Shown: positions 1 through 7,786 of the stretch, in pieces
Layout of the letters: each line of letters begins with the position of its first letter
How positions within the stretch are numbered: the first letter of the stretch is position 1
DNA from: Sphingomonas crocodyli
Lineage (GTDB): Bacteria > Pseudomonadota > Alphaproteobacteria > Sphingomonadales > Sphingomonadaceae
Length of the DNA: 64,000 nucleotides
Assembly (NCBI RefSeq): GCF_004005865.1
Contig: NZ_SACN01000002.1
Coordinates: 372,001-436,000, forward strand
Direction: 5' to 3'
Position numbers and translations under genes: made by a program
Notes under the pieces: model-generated
What the model was told of the DNA's origin: nothing
Database searches by the model: none
The model's input: only the letters and a program-made list of their open reading frames with translations

Positions 1-68
1 GCCGGTTCGACAGCCTGCGCGAGGATGCCGAGGCCTTCGCCTTCGTCCTCACCCAGATGGCGGACTGA
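1..68 (+). CDS. 3' end of an unidentified protein gene (partial)
   Basis: Only the last 21 codons lie in the window, read from base 3 and ending in TGA at 66-68; the peptide ends in TQMAD. This is too short to assign a family. The stop codon overlaps the likely start of the DUF418 gene, so the two are probably cotranscribed. The reading frame was chosen because it ends exactly at that junction and has codon use like the neighbours. Confidence 0.45.
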   Translation, partial: RFDSLREDAEAFAFVLTQMAD

Positions 69-1213
69 TCGCCCTGTCCGAAGCCGCCCCCACCGCGCCG
101 TCGCAGCGCATCGAGGCGATTGACGCACTGCGCGGGATCGCGCTGTGCGGCATCCTGCTGATCAACATTCCGTTGATGGCGGGGCCGGTGGGGATGGAAC
201 GGCCGATGGCCGCGCCCAGCCTCGCCGATCCCGACTGGCAGGTGTGGACGGTCGCGCAGCTGTTCGTCTTCGGTTCGATGCGTGGCCTCTTTTCGATGCT
301 GTTCGGCATCGGCCTGCTGCTGTTCTTCGAACGGGCGGGGAAGGGCGACGGCCTCTATCTGCGCCGTCTCCTCCTCCTCTTCCTGTTCGGCGTCGCGAAC
401 GGGACAGTACTGCTCTGGCCCGGCGATATCCTGACGACCTATGCGGTCGCGGGCCTCGCGGTGCTGGCCTTCCGCGACAAGCCGCCGCAGAGCATGCTGA
501 TCGCGGGCCTCGTCGCGATCGGGCTGATGTCGCTGCTGATGTCGATCGAGGTCGGGATGATGCCGTCCGAAAACTTCCTCTATTCGCCCGAGACGCTGGC
601 CACCGAAACGGCGGCGCGGCAGGGCGACTATGCAGCGAACCTCGCCTATCTCAGCCACGTCACCGCCAAATGGACGCTCGATCTCGCGTCGATCCTGTGG
701 GTGGCGGAGGCGGCGGGCTTCATGATGATCGGCATGGCCCTGTGGCGCAGCGGCTGGATGGAGGGGAGGCGACCCCGCCTGCTGATCGCCGGTTACGCGA
801 TCGGCCTGCCGCTTCGCATCGCGCAGGCGATCGCGATCTTCGGCAATGATGGCAACCCGACCGGGTGGACTGCGATGGTCGATCAGGTCGCCCGGTTCGG
901 CATGACGATCGGCCACATCGGGCTGGTGCTGACGCTGTGGCCGCACGCCCGAAGCGCCTTCGCGCCGTTCGCGCGGATGGGCCGGATGGCGCTGACGCTC
1001 TATCTCGGCCAGTCCGCGCTGGCGGCGGTGATTTTCTCAGGCTTCGGGCTGGGGCTGTGGGGCCGGCTCAACGGCTGGGGCGAATGGGGTGTCGCGGCGT
1101 TGATCCTCGTGGCCGAGGCGCTGTTCGCGACCTTCTGGTTCGCCCGCTTCCGCTACGGCCCGATGGAATGGCTATGGCGCTGGGGCACCTATGGCAGGCG
1201 CCCCGGCGCTTAG
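65..1213 (+). CDS. DUF418 family inner-membrane protein
   Basis: Polytopic membrane protein of the DUF418 family, whose function is not established (some members are called transporters). The N-terminal signature RIEAIDALRGIALCGIL, at about residues 15-31, marks the family start and leads into the first membrane helix. About eight to ten hydrophobic segments follow, and the C-terminal third (RMALTLYLGQS onward) is the DUF418 domain proper. The first ATG in frame (173) would cut off this signature and helix 1. No ATG, GTG or TTG occurs in frame between the window edge and 173, so I placed the start at the CTG at 65, which overlaps the upstream TGA and gives 382 residues, a normal length for the family. 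CTG at 74 is an alternative. Its 3' end overlaps the convergent DUF2218 gene by 4 bases. Confidence 0.75.
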   Translation: MIALSEAAPTAPSQRIEAIDALRGIALCGILLINIPLMAGPVGMERPMAAPSLADPDWQVWTVAQLFVFGSMRGLFSMLFGIGLLLFFERAGKGDGLYLRRLLLLFLFGVANGTVLLWPGDILTTYAVAGLAVLAFRDKPPQSMLIAGLVAIGLMSLLMSIEVGMMPSENFLYSPETLATETAARQGDYAANLAYLSHVTAKWTLDLASILWVAEAAGFMMIGMALWRSGWMEGRRPRLLIAGYAIGLPLRIAQAIAIFGNDGNPTGWTAMVDQVARFGMTIGHIGLVLTLWPHARSAFAPFARMGRMALTLYLGQSALAAVIFSGFGLGLWGRLNGWGEWGVAALILVAEALFATFWFARFRYGPMEWLWRWGTYGRRPGA

Positions 1214-1494
1214 TTCCAATCGAAGCTCAGCGGCGCTTCGCGGAAGGCGAAGCGGTCGAGATGATCGGCCACCACCTTCTGCATATGCGCCGCGTCGACG
1301 CCCTCGGGCACGTCGAGCGTGACATCGAGGGTCTCGGCCGCATTCGCCAGCGTCGCGACCGTGCCGTTGGGGAAGCTGATCTTCCCCGCCTGCGCGTCGA
1401 ACTCGACCGGCATCTTGTGGCTCCAATGCTTGCACAGCTGCTGGAGGTAGCGGCTGCCATTGGTGGTCGGCACTTGCGCGATGTGCTGCGTCAT
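1210..1494 (-). CDS. DUF2218 domain protein
   Basis: A small 94-residue soluble protein of the DUF2218 family. The diagnostic pattern is the N-terminal SRYLQQLCKHWSHK followed by a short beta-rich stretch (GKISFPNGTVATL) and a C-terminal VADHLDRFAFRE helix. Function is unknown. The gene starts one base inside the stop codon of the upstream PadR regulator (TAATG), so the pair is translationally coupled. PadR-DUF2218 pairing occurs in other Proteobacteria, which suggests that the product acts in the response controlled by this PadR. Confidence 0.8.
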   Translation of the reverse strand: MTQHIAQVPTTNGSRYLQQLCKHWSHKMPVEFDAQAGKISFPNGTVATLANAAETLDVTLDVPEGVDAAHMQKVVADHLDRFAFREAPLSFDWN

Positions 1495-2108
1495 TACAGC
1501 CGCTCCACCTTGCGCGCCGCCTCATCGAGGATCGCGGCGATCTCGTGGTTGATCTCGCCCGTCGCACCGCGATGGTGCCGCATCCGCACCGCCATCGCGA
1601 GGTTCATCATCGCGCGGCGGACCGGCGATCGATCGTCCGCGCCGCTCTCCTCGGCCAGCGCCTTCAATCGGGCGAACAACGCCTCGATCTGCTCGGCCTG
1701 CTCGGCCAATTCGGCGGTGCCCGCATCGGTGATCGCGAACAGCCGCTTCTTGCCCGATGCCGCGCCGTCCTGCTCGGCGATCTGGCCCATCTCCTCCAGC
1801 ATGGTGACGGTGGGATAGATCATGCCGGGGCTGGGGGCATAAGCGCCGCCGGTCAGTTCCTCGATCGCGCGGATCAGGTCGTAACCGTGGCGCGGCTCAT
1901 CGCCGATCAGCTTGAGGAGGACGAGGCGCAGCTCCGCGCCGTCGAACACCCGCCGGCGTCCGCCGCGATGGCCGCCAAAGCCGCCCCCGCGTCCGCCGAA
2001 CATTTCCGCGAAATCGCCGCCACGGCCAAAGCCGCCGCCGCGCATCGCGTGGCGCATCATGTGATGCATGTGGTGGCCACGATGGTGGCCATGCTTGTTT
2101 CCGAACAT
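1494..2108 (-). CDS. PadR family transcriptional regulator with His/Gly-rich N-terminus
   Basis: A 204-residue PadR-type repressor. The winged-helix domain spans about residues 55-130 (ELRLVLLKLIGDEPRHGYDLI through the PSPGMIYPTVTMLEEMG recognition region), followed by a helical dimerisation tail. The first 50 residues are unusual: eight histidines fall within residues 6-20 (HGHHRGHHMHHMMRH), followed by Gly/Arg-rich repeats (GGGFGRGGDF, GGRGGGFGG). Such a tail could bind divalent metal, but that is only inference. The gene lies upstream of and overlaps DUF2218. A perfect 12-base palindrome 30 bases upstream of the start is a likely autoregulatory operator. Confidence 0.9.
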   Translation of the reverse strand: MFGNKHGHHRGHHMHHMMRHAMRGGGFGRGGDFAEMFGGRGGGFGGHRGGRRRVFDGAELRLVLLKLIGDEPRHGYDLIRAIEELTGGAYAPSPGMIYPTVTMLEEMGQIAEQDGAASGKKRLFAITDAGTAELAEQAEQIEALFARLKALAEESGADDRSPVRRAMMNLAMAVRMRHHRGATGEINHEIAAILDEAARKVERL

Positions 2109-2137
2109 AGTAACTCCGATTCGGTTTCGATGTGTCT

Positions 2138-2149
2138 AAGATATATCTT
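2138..2149. promoter_or_regulatory. Candidate PadR operator (AAGATATATCTT)
   Basis: AAGATATATCTT is a perfect 12-base palindrome in the region between padR (start 2108, minus strand) and ybaB (start 2226, plus strand). It stands out as AT-rich in GC-rich DNA. PadR proteins commonly bind AT-rich dyads in their own promoters, so the site is best read as the autorepression operator. Confidence 0.55.
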
Positions 2150-2225
2150 GAGAAGGTTTTTACAAGAGCGTCTTTTCGCCCCTCCGCGAACGGCGTAGGA
2201 GGACCGCCAACCAAGGAGTCCCGCG

Positions 2226-2561
2226 ATGAAAAGCCTCGAGGATATGTTCGCCGCCGCGCAGAATATGGCGCAGTCGGTGCAGGCGCAGATGGATCAGGCG
2301 CAGGCCTCGCTCGACAAGATCGAGGTCGAAGGCGCGGCTGGCGGCGGCCTGGTGAAGATCAAGGCGACTGCGAAGGGCCGCATCCTCGGCGTCTCGATCG
2401 ACGATTCGCTGATGGTCGCATCCGAAAAGCAGATGCTCGAGGATCTGATCGCCGCCGCGCTCAACGATGCGCGCGCGAAGGCCGATGCGGCGTCGAACGC
2501 CGAAATGGCCAAGATGAAGGATTCGATCCCGCTGCCGCCGGGCTTCAAGCTGCCCTTCTAA
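2226..2561 (+). CDS. ybaB: YbaB/EbfC family nucleoid-associated protein
   Basis: A 111-residue small DNA-binding protein of the YbaB/EbfC family, which forms homodimers that bind and compact DNA. Matching features are the N-terminal amphipathic helix (MKSLEDMFAAAQNMAQSVQ), the VKIKATAKGRILGVSID beta hairpin and the C-terminal DLIAAALNDARAKAD helix ending in a PLPPGFKLPF tail. Length is normal. A good ribosome site (AAGGAG) sits 9 bases before the ATG. In many bacteria ybaB lies between dnaX and recR; neither is next to it here. Confidence 0.92.
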   Translation: MKSLEDMFAAAQNMAQSVQAQMDQAQASLDKIEVEGAAGGGLVKIKATAKGRILGVSIDDSLMVASEKQMLEDLIAAALNDARAKADAASNAEMAKMKDSIPLPPGFKLPF

Positions 2562-2569
2562 GCGCGCGT

Positions 2570-2598
2570 GCGCCGGCGACCCTGACGGCCGCCGGCGC
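2570..2598. terminator. GC-rich hairpin between convergent ybaB and the TonB receptor gene
   Basis: GCGCCGGCG (2570-2578) and CGCCGGCGC (2590-2598) form a perfect 9-bp stem with an 11-base loop, located in the 49-base gap between two converging stop codons. There is no clear T-run on either side, so it may work as a bidirectional terminator or only as a transcript-end stabiliser. Confidence 0.5.
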
Positions 2599-2610
2599 GA
2601 TCATGCGGAG

Positions 2611-4749
2611 TCAGTAAGCGGCGCGCAGGGTGAGCAGGAAATTGCGCGGCTCGCCGTAGAAATTGTACGTGTTGGGCGATCCGACCCGCTGGTAATAGAC
2701 CTTGTCCAGCAGGTTGTTGACGCTGACGAAGGCGCGCAGATTGTCGTTGAAGCGCCAGCCGATCTGGGCGCCGACGATCGCGAAGGCCGCCTGCTCGCGC
2801 ACCCCCGCCACGCCGCCGCCGACCACGCCGCTCTGCCCGTTCAGGCTGGCCGACGCGAACGCCCCGCCCAGCGCCGCCGGCTCGTAACGCGCATAGAACT
2901 TATACTGATGGCGCGGCGTGAAGATATCGAAGATCGCGCCCGTCTGCGCGGCGGTGCCCACCGCATATTCGGTTTTGACGTTGGTGTAGCTCGCGACCAG
3001 ATCGAGGCCCGCAATCGGCCGACCCGTCACCTCGAATTCGAATCCCTTGATGCTCACTTCGCCCGCCTGGACGAAGAAGCCGGGATTGGCCGTGTCGGCC
3101 AACGCGCGGTTCGTATCCTTGCTGCTGAACGCGGCGGCGCTGGCATTGAGCTGCCCGTCGAGGAAGCGGCCCTTCAATCCCGCCTCATATTGCTGCCCGA
3201 CGCGCGGATCGAGCACCGATCCGTCGGCGCGCAGCGCGGTCTGCGGATTGAAGATGTCCGAATAGCTTCCGTAGAGCGTGACGTTGTCGGTCAGGTGCAG
3301 CACCGCGCCGACGCTGGGTGTGAACTGGCCGCGCTCGCGCCCGCTCACGGTGAAACGGGTCGGGGTCGAAGGCGGGATCGCTCGCGTCTTGTTGGTATAG
3401 TCGCTGAAGCGCCCGCCCGCGACGATCGTGAAGCCGTCGAACGGATGCAGCCGCACCTGCGCGTGGAATCCGCTTTGCCGCAGGTCGGTCTCGCTGCCCG
3501 ACGTGTAGATCAGCGGCGCGATCGGGATCGCATCGGCATTGAGGATCGAATAGCGGCCGACCGATGTCTGGGTGCGCGCCAGGAACGATGTCGTGCGCTT
3601 GTCCCAGCTATAGCCGATCGTCAGGTCATGTTCGCGCCCCATCAGGGTGAACGGCCCTGTCGCATAGGCATCGACCGCGGTCTTGCCATTCTCGCCATCG
3701 CTGCGCCGGTTCACATATTCGGCGGTCAGCGTCACCGGATCGACCCCGGTGCCGGGGCGGATGAAGGCGTCGTGCCACGCGCGCGGAATGTCACGATGCA
3801 GCCCGCGCACCACCAGCGACCAGCGGCCGATCTCCTGCTTCACCTCGCCCGCATATTCGGTCGTGGTTTCGGTGAAGAGGTTGGTGTTCGGCAGATGCTG
3901 GAAACTGCGCGGGAAGTTCAGGAAACTGTCGGTCAGCGGATGGCGCTGCCCGTTGGCGCGCAGGCCATAAGCGGGCTGCCCATTCATCGGCGTGTCGGCT
4001 TCGGTATCCTGATAGCTGATCGACGCGCCGATCGTGGTCGTCGGCGTCAGATCATAATCGGCCGCAGCATAGGACGTGATCTTGCGGGTGTGCGACTTCT
4101 TCTGGAAGAAATCGCGATCGTGGATCGCCGCCACCGCGCGCACGCGCAGCCGCCCGGCGGCGTCGATCGGCCCGCCAATGTCGAACTCGCCGCGATAATT
4201 ATTCCACGATCCGCCCGACAGCGCGGTCGATGCGGCGAACTTGTCGAGCCCGCGCTTGCGGATCAGGTTGATCGTGCCGCCCGGCGAACCCGAACCCCGG
4301 AACAATCCGGTCGGCCCGCGCTGCACCTCCAGCCGTTCGTAGATCACCAGATCGAACTCGGGCACGCCCGACGAGAAGGTGGATGGAATGCCGTCATAGG
4401 CATAATCGAGCACGAAGCCGCGCGCGCGATAATCGGGATTGGTGCCGTCGAACGGCATCACGGTCACGCCCGCCACGGTCTGCACCGCCTCGCCGATTGT
4501 GAAGAGGTTGCGATCCTCGATCTGCTGGCGCGTCACCACGCTGATCGACTGCGGCGTCTCGATCCACGGTGCGGGGCTTTTGCCCGCCACGGCCGCTGCC
4601 TCGGGCGCATAGCTGTCATCCTCGCGCACGGCGGTAACGACGATGTCCGAATGGCTGCGCTCGTCATCGGCCTCCTCCGCAAAAGCCGGCATGGCGACAA
4701 GAGCCGATCCGAGCGCCGCGCCAGCGCCCAGCCAGATTGATAGCTTCAC
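2611..4749 (-). CDS. TonB-dependent siderophore receptor
   Basis: A 712-residue outer-membrane receptor. Features in order: signal peptide ending at AFA (residues 1-24), a TonB-box-like HSDIVVTAVRE at about 33-43, a plug domain whose TPQSISVVTRQQIEDR and GPTGLFRGSGSPGGTINLIRK motifs are typical of siderophore receptors (FhuE/FoxA/FpvA type), then a long beta-barrel ending in FLLTLRAAY. Family knowledge says it imports ferric siderophores with TonB-ExbBD energy; the substrate cannot be told from sequence. No siderophore synthesis gene or FecIR-type regulator is adjacent, and I saw no convincing Fur box in the 294 bases upstream. The start gives a proper signal peptide. Confidence 0.92.
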   Translation of the reverse strand: MKLSIWLGAGAALGSALVAMPAFAEEADDERSHSDIVVTAVREDDSYAPEAAAVAGKSPAPWIETPQSISVVTRQQIEDRNLFTIGEAVQTVAGVTVMPFDGTNPDYRARGFVLDYAYDGIPSTFSSGVPEFDLVIYERLEVQRGPTGLFRGSGSPGGTINLIRKRGLDKFAASTALSGGSWNNYRGEFDIGGPIDAAGRLRVRAVAAIHDRDFFQKKSHTRKITSYAAADYDLTPTTTIGASISYQDTEADTPMNGQPAYGLRANGQRHPLTDSFLNFPRSFQHLPNTNLFTETTTEYAGEVKQEIGRWSLVVRGLHRDIPRAWHDAFIRPGTGVDPVTLTAEYVNRRSDGENGKTAVDAYATGPFTLMGREHDLTIGYSWDKRTTSFLARTQTSVGRYSILNADAIPIAPLIYTSGSETDLRQSGFHAQVRLHPFDGFTIVAGGRFSDYTNKTRAIPPSTPTRFTVSGRERGQFTPSVGAVLHLTDNVTLYGSYSDIFNPQTALRADGSVLDPRVGQQYEAGLKGRFLDGQLNASAAAFSSKDTNRALADTANPGFFVQAGEVSIKGFEFEVTGRPIAGLDLVASYTNVKTEYAVGTAAQTGAIFDIFTPRHQYKFYARYEPAALGGAFASASLNGQSGVVGGGVAGVREQAAFAIVGAQIGWRFNDNLRAFVSVNNLLDKVYYQRVGSPNTYNFYGEPRNFLLTLRAAY

Positions 4750-5043
4750 TTAATCCCCCGAATCAAAGATACGATATAACATCAATGGTTAATCGGGAGG
4801 GATTTGGCAACAGGCCGCGCATCGGCTGTCCTACACGGGCGGCTGCGCCTAATCTGGCCCTATGCCAAATGCGCGCACTTTCCTCCTGTCTCGCTCGTCG
4901 GGGCCGTCGGGGAAGCGATTCCGAAGCAGACGTAGTGACAAGTTTGACAAGTTTCGTATTTCGAATTCCGTCAGCGGGCCGAGTCATCGCCCGCCTCTTC
5001 TCGGGCTGGCACCCCCTGCGTCGCCCGCCTATATTCGCTGCTG

Positions 5044-6357
5044 ATGGCCGACCTCTTCGCCTCCGATGCACCCGCTCCCGTCCTGTCCGAGTCCGCCCCG
5101 CTCGCCGAACGGTTGCGCCCGCAGTCGCTCGATCAGGTGATCGGGCAGGAACATCTCACCGGGCCGGAAGGGGCGATCGGGCGTATGGTCGCGGCGGGGC
5201 GGCTCTCGTCGCTCGTCCTGTGGGGGCCGCCGGGCACCGGAAAGACCACGATCGCGCGTCTGCTCGCCGATGCGGTCGGCCTGCGCTTCGCCCCCGTCTC
5301 GGCGGTGTTCTCGGGCGTCGCGGACCTCAAGAAGATCTTCGCCGAAGCGCGCGAACATGCGCGCATGGGGCAGCGCACCCTGCTGTTCGTGGACGAGATC
5401 CATCGCTTCAACCGCGCGCAGCAGGACAGCTTCCTGCCTTATGTCGAGGACGGCACCGTCGTCCTCGTCGGCGCCACTACCGAAAACCCCTCGTTCGAGC
5501 TCAACGCCGCGTTGCTCAGCCGCGCGCAGGTGCTGATCCTCAACCGGCTCGATGCGACCGCGCTGGGCAAGATGGTCGCCCGTGCGGAGGAGGCGGAGGG
5601 GCGCGAACTGCCGCTCACGCCCGGCGCGCGCGAGGCGTTGATCGCCTCGGCCGACGGCGACGGGCGCTTCCTGCTCAACCAGGTCGAAACCCTATTCTCG
5701 ATCGCGATCCCCGAACCGCTCGAACCCGGCCAGTTGGCCGCGCTCCTGCACCGGCGCATGGCGGTGTACGACAAGGATCGGGAGGGGCATTACAACCTCA
5801 TCTCCGCGCTCCACAAATCGCTGCGCGGCTCCGATCCGCAGGCCGCGCTCTATTACATGGCCCGCATGCTGACGGCGGGCGAACAGCCGCTCTACGTCCT
5901 GCGCCGCCTCGTTCGCTTCGCATCCGAAGACATCGGGCTGGCCGATCCGCAGGCGCTCGTCCAATGCCTCGCCGCAAAGGACGCCTATGACTTTCTGGGG
6001 TCGCCGGAGGGCGAACTCGCGATCGTGCAGGCGTGCCTCTATCTCGCGACCGCCCCCAAATCGAACGCGGCCTACAAGGCGCAGAAGGCGGCGTTCCGAT
6101 CGGCCAAGGACACCGGCTCGCTCTCGCCCCCCAAAACCATCCTCAACGCGCCCACCCGGCTGATGAAGGATATCGGCTACGGCAAGGGCTATGCCTATGA
6201 TCACGACGCCGAGGATGCCTTCTCCGGCGACGATTACTGGCCCGAGGAAATGGGCGCGCAGACCTTCTACGAACCCTCCCCGCGCGGGTTCGAGGCGAAG
6301 ATTGCCGAGCGGCTCGCCTATTGGGATCGGCTGCGCGCGGAGCGGCGGGGGGAGTGA
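5044..6357 (+). CDS. rarA: Replication-associated recombination protein A (RarA/MgsA)
   Basis: A 437-residue AAA+ ATPase of the RarA/MgsA/WRNIP1 family, which acts at stalled replication forks with SSB and RecA-linked repair. Motifs: PLAERLRPQSLDQVIGQEHL at about residues 19-38, Walker A GPPGTGKTT at 61-69, Walker B LLFVDEIH at 113-120, sensor-1 VGATTENPS, and a C-terminal tetramerisation region (YKAQKAAFRSAKDTGSL). Full length for the family. The 294 bases before it (4750-5043) separate it from the divergent TonB receptor and contain no other gene that I can support; the start ATG was chosen because the conserved N-terminus begins shortly after it. Confidence 0.95.
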   Translation: MADLFASDAPAPVLSESAPLAERLRPQSLDQVIGQEHLTGPEGAIGRMVAAGRLSSLVLWGPPGTGKTTIARLLADAVGLRFAPVSAVFSGVADLKKIFAEAREHARMGQRTLLFVDEIHRFNRAQQDSFLPYVEDGTVVLVGATTENPSFELNAALLSRAQVLILNRLDATALGKMVARAEEAEGRELPLTPGAREALIASADGDGRFLLNQVETLFSIAIPEPLEPGQLAALLHRRMAVYDKDREGHYNLISALHKSLRGSDPQAALYYMARMLTAGEQPLYVLRRLVRFASEDIGLADPQALVQCLAAKDAYDFLGSPEGELAIVQACLYLATAPKSNAAYKAQKAAFRSAKDTGSLSPPKTILNAPTRLMKDIGYGKGYAYDHDAEDAFSGDDYWPEEMGAQTFYEPSPRGFEAKIAERLAYWDRLRAERRGE

Positions 6358-6379
6358 CGGTCCTTCTCCCCCAACCGTT

Positions 6380-6445
6380 CGTGTCGAGCGAAGTCGAGAC
6401 ACGTTGGTATGCGGGAACATCCCTCGACTTCGCTCGGGACGAGCG
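6380..6445. repeat. Sphingomonad-type REP pair, copy 1
   Basis: Two inverted units share CGAGCGAAGTCGAG: the plus copy is at 6385-6398 and the reverse complement at 6423-6436. The left unit is itself flanked by CGTGTC and GACACG arms. The spacer begins TTGGTATGCG, close to TTGGCATGCG in the copy at 53.4 kb, so the two loci are homologous elements and not chance palindromes. It fills the gap between rarA and the next gene and can fold into a strong hairpin. Confidence 0.8.
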
Positions 6446-6454
6446 GGGGTGGGG

Positions 6455-6805
6455 ATGATGGGATTAAGTTGGGATAAGGTGGTGGCCCACGCGCTCACAT
6501 TGCCGGGTTCCGAAATGTCGACCTATTATGGTGGCCCCGCGGTCAAGGCGAACGGCAACGCCTTCCTGACGCCGGGGCGCGAGGCGGACAGCTTCCACCT
6601 GATGCTCGATCTCGACACGGTCGACATGCTGATGGAAACCGATCCCGACACCTTCTGGCAGACCCCGCATTATGCCGGCTGGCCGGGCCTGCTCGTCCGC
6701 TACGCCAGCGCCGATCCAGCGCGTGTGCTGGCGATGATCGAACGGGCGCACGAACGCGCGCTGGCGAAGAAGCCGCCCAAACCGCGCCCGAAGAAGACCA
6801 GGTGA
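6455..6805 (+). CDS. MmcQ/YjbR family DNA-binding-fold protein
   Basis: A small protein of 116 residues with the CyaY-like fold of the MmcQ/YjbR family. Recognisable parts are LPGSEMSTYYGGPAVKANG near the N-terminus, the FHLMLDLDTVDMLMETDPDTFW core, and YAGWPGLLVRY before a lysine-rich tail. Function is unknown; YjbR binds DNA in vitro. Start: two ATGs at 6455 and 6458, both directly after a purine-rich stretch and after the repeat element; the open frame further upstream runs through the repeat and is unlikely to be coding. It overlaps the next gene by 4 bases (GTGA). Confidence 0.8.
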   Translation: MMGLSWDKVVAHALTLPGSEMSTYYGGPAVKANGNAFLTPGREADSFHLMLDLDTVDMLMETDPDTFWQTPHYAGWPGLLVRYASADPARVLAMIERAHERALAKKPPKPRPKKTR

Positions 6806-7668
6806 CCCGCACCTTCACCCGCTTCGCGTGCATCGACTGGTCGGGGCAGGCGGTCGAACGGCCGAAGGGGATTGCGGTCGCAGTGGCCGAGGGGCGCGAG
6901 GCCCCGGTGTTGCTCGATCACGCCTGGTCGCGGCAGGACGTGGCCGACTGGCTGATCGAACAGGCTGCGGCGAAGGTGGACCTGCTGGTCGGCTTCGACT
7001 TCTCGATGGCTTTGCCCTTCCTCGATGCGGGCGCCTATCTCCCCGGCTGGCCCGACAGCCCCGCCGATGCGCGGGCTTTGTGGGCGGCGATCGACGATCT
7101 GTCGGCCAATGATCCGCATCTGGCGGCCGGCGGCTTCGTCGATCATCCCGACATCGCCCGCCACTTCCGCCGCCACGGCGGGCTCGAGGGCGATCTGTTC
7201 GGCGGCGGCATGGGCCGGATGCGGCTGACCGAGCGTGCGTGCCGCGAGGGCGGGCATGGCAATGCCGTCTCCTGCTTCAACCTCGTCGGCGCAGCGCAGG
7301 TGGGGAAATCGAGCCTCACCGGCATGCGGATGCTGCACAAGCTGGCGGGCCGCGTTCCCGTCTGGCCGTTCGATCCGGTGCCCGACAAAGGCCCGCTAAT
7401 CGTCGAACTCTACACCAGCATCGCCGCCCGCGCCGCCGGGCTCGGCAAGGGTCGATCCAAGATGCGCGATGCCGCAGCGCTCGCGCTGGCCTTGGCGGGC
7501 TGGGGGATCGATGCGCCCGTACTCGCGCGCTATGACGACCATGCGACCGACGCGATCGTCGGCGCCGCCTGGCTCGCGCGAGCGGCTGAAGTGCCGGGGC
7601 TGTGGCATCCGTCCGGGTTGACGGATGAGGTCGCTGCGCTCGAGGGCTGGACCTTCGGCGTTCCGTAA
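6802..7668 (+). CDS. DUF429-like protein (predicted RNase H-fold)
   Basis: A 288-residue protein with GTG start overlapping the preceding stop. The pattern FACIDWSG at residues 8-15, DLLVGFDFSMALP at about 59-71, and the C-terminal DDHATDAIVGAAWLA, with acidic residues spaced as in RNase H folds, is like the DUF429 family of predicted nucleases. No biochemical role is established. The link with the YjbR-like gene suggests cotranscription. Family assignment rests on these motifs alone and is moderately sure. Confidence 0.65.
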   Translation: MTRTFTRFACIDWSGQAVERPKGIAVAVAEGREAPVLLDHAWSRQDVADWLIEQAAAKVDLLVGFDFSMALPFLDAGAYLPGWPDSPADARALWAAIDDLSANDPHLAAGGFVDHPDIARHFRRHGGLEGDLFGGGMGRMRLTERACREGGHGNAVSCFNLVGAAQVGKSSLTGMRMLHKLAGRVPVWPFDPVPDKGPLIVELYTSIAARAAGLGKGRSKMRDAAALALALAGWGIDAPVLARYDDHATDAIVGAAWLARAAEVPGLWHPSGLTDEVAALEGWTFGVP

Positions 7669-7786
7669 CCGCGGCATTCCGCCCGATGGGCTCGAAGCCT
7701 CAGCGACGCGTGCCTACAAGATGCCGTGACCGCCAAAAGGCGGCGCCAGCCATGATCGGACAGGCAATCGGGGAGGCAAGGGCGTC

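Noticed and set aside
2908..4740. A 610-codon open frame opposite the TonB receptor
   Set aside because: Composition is typical of antisense frames, and the minus strand encodes a complete receptor.
4750..5043. Possible Fur box or riboswitch upstream of the TonB receptor
   Set aside because: AT-rich stretches exist, but none fits a Fur box, and no cobalamin-riboswitch core could be found.
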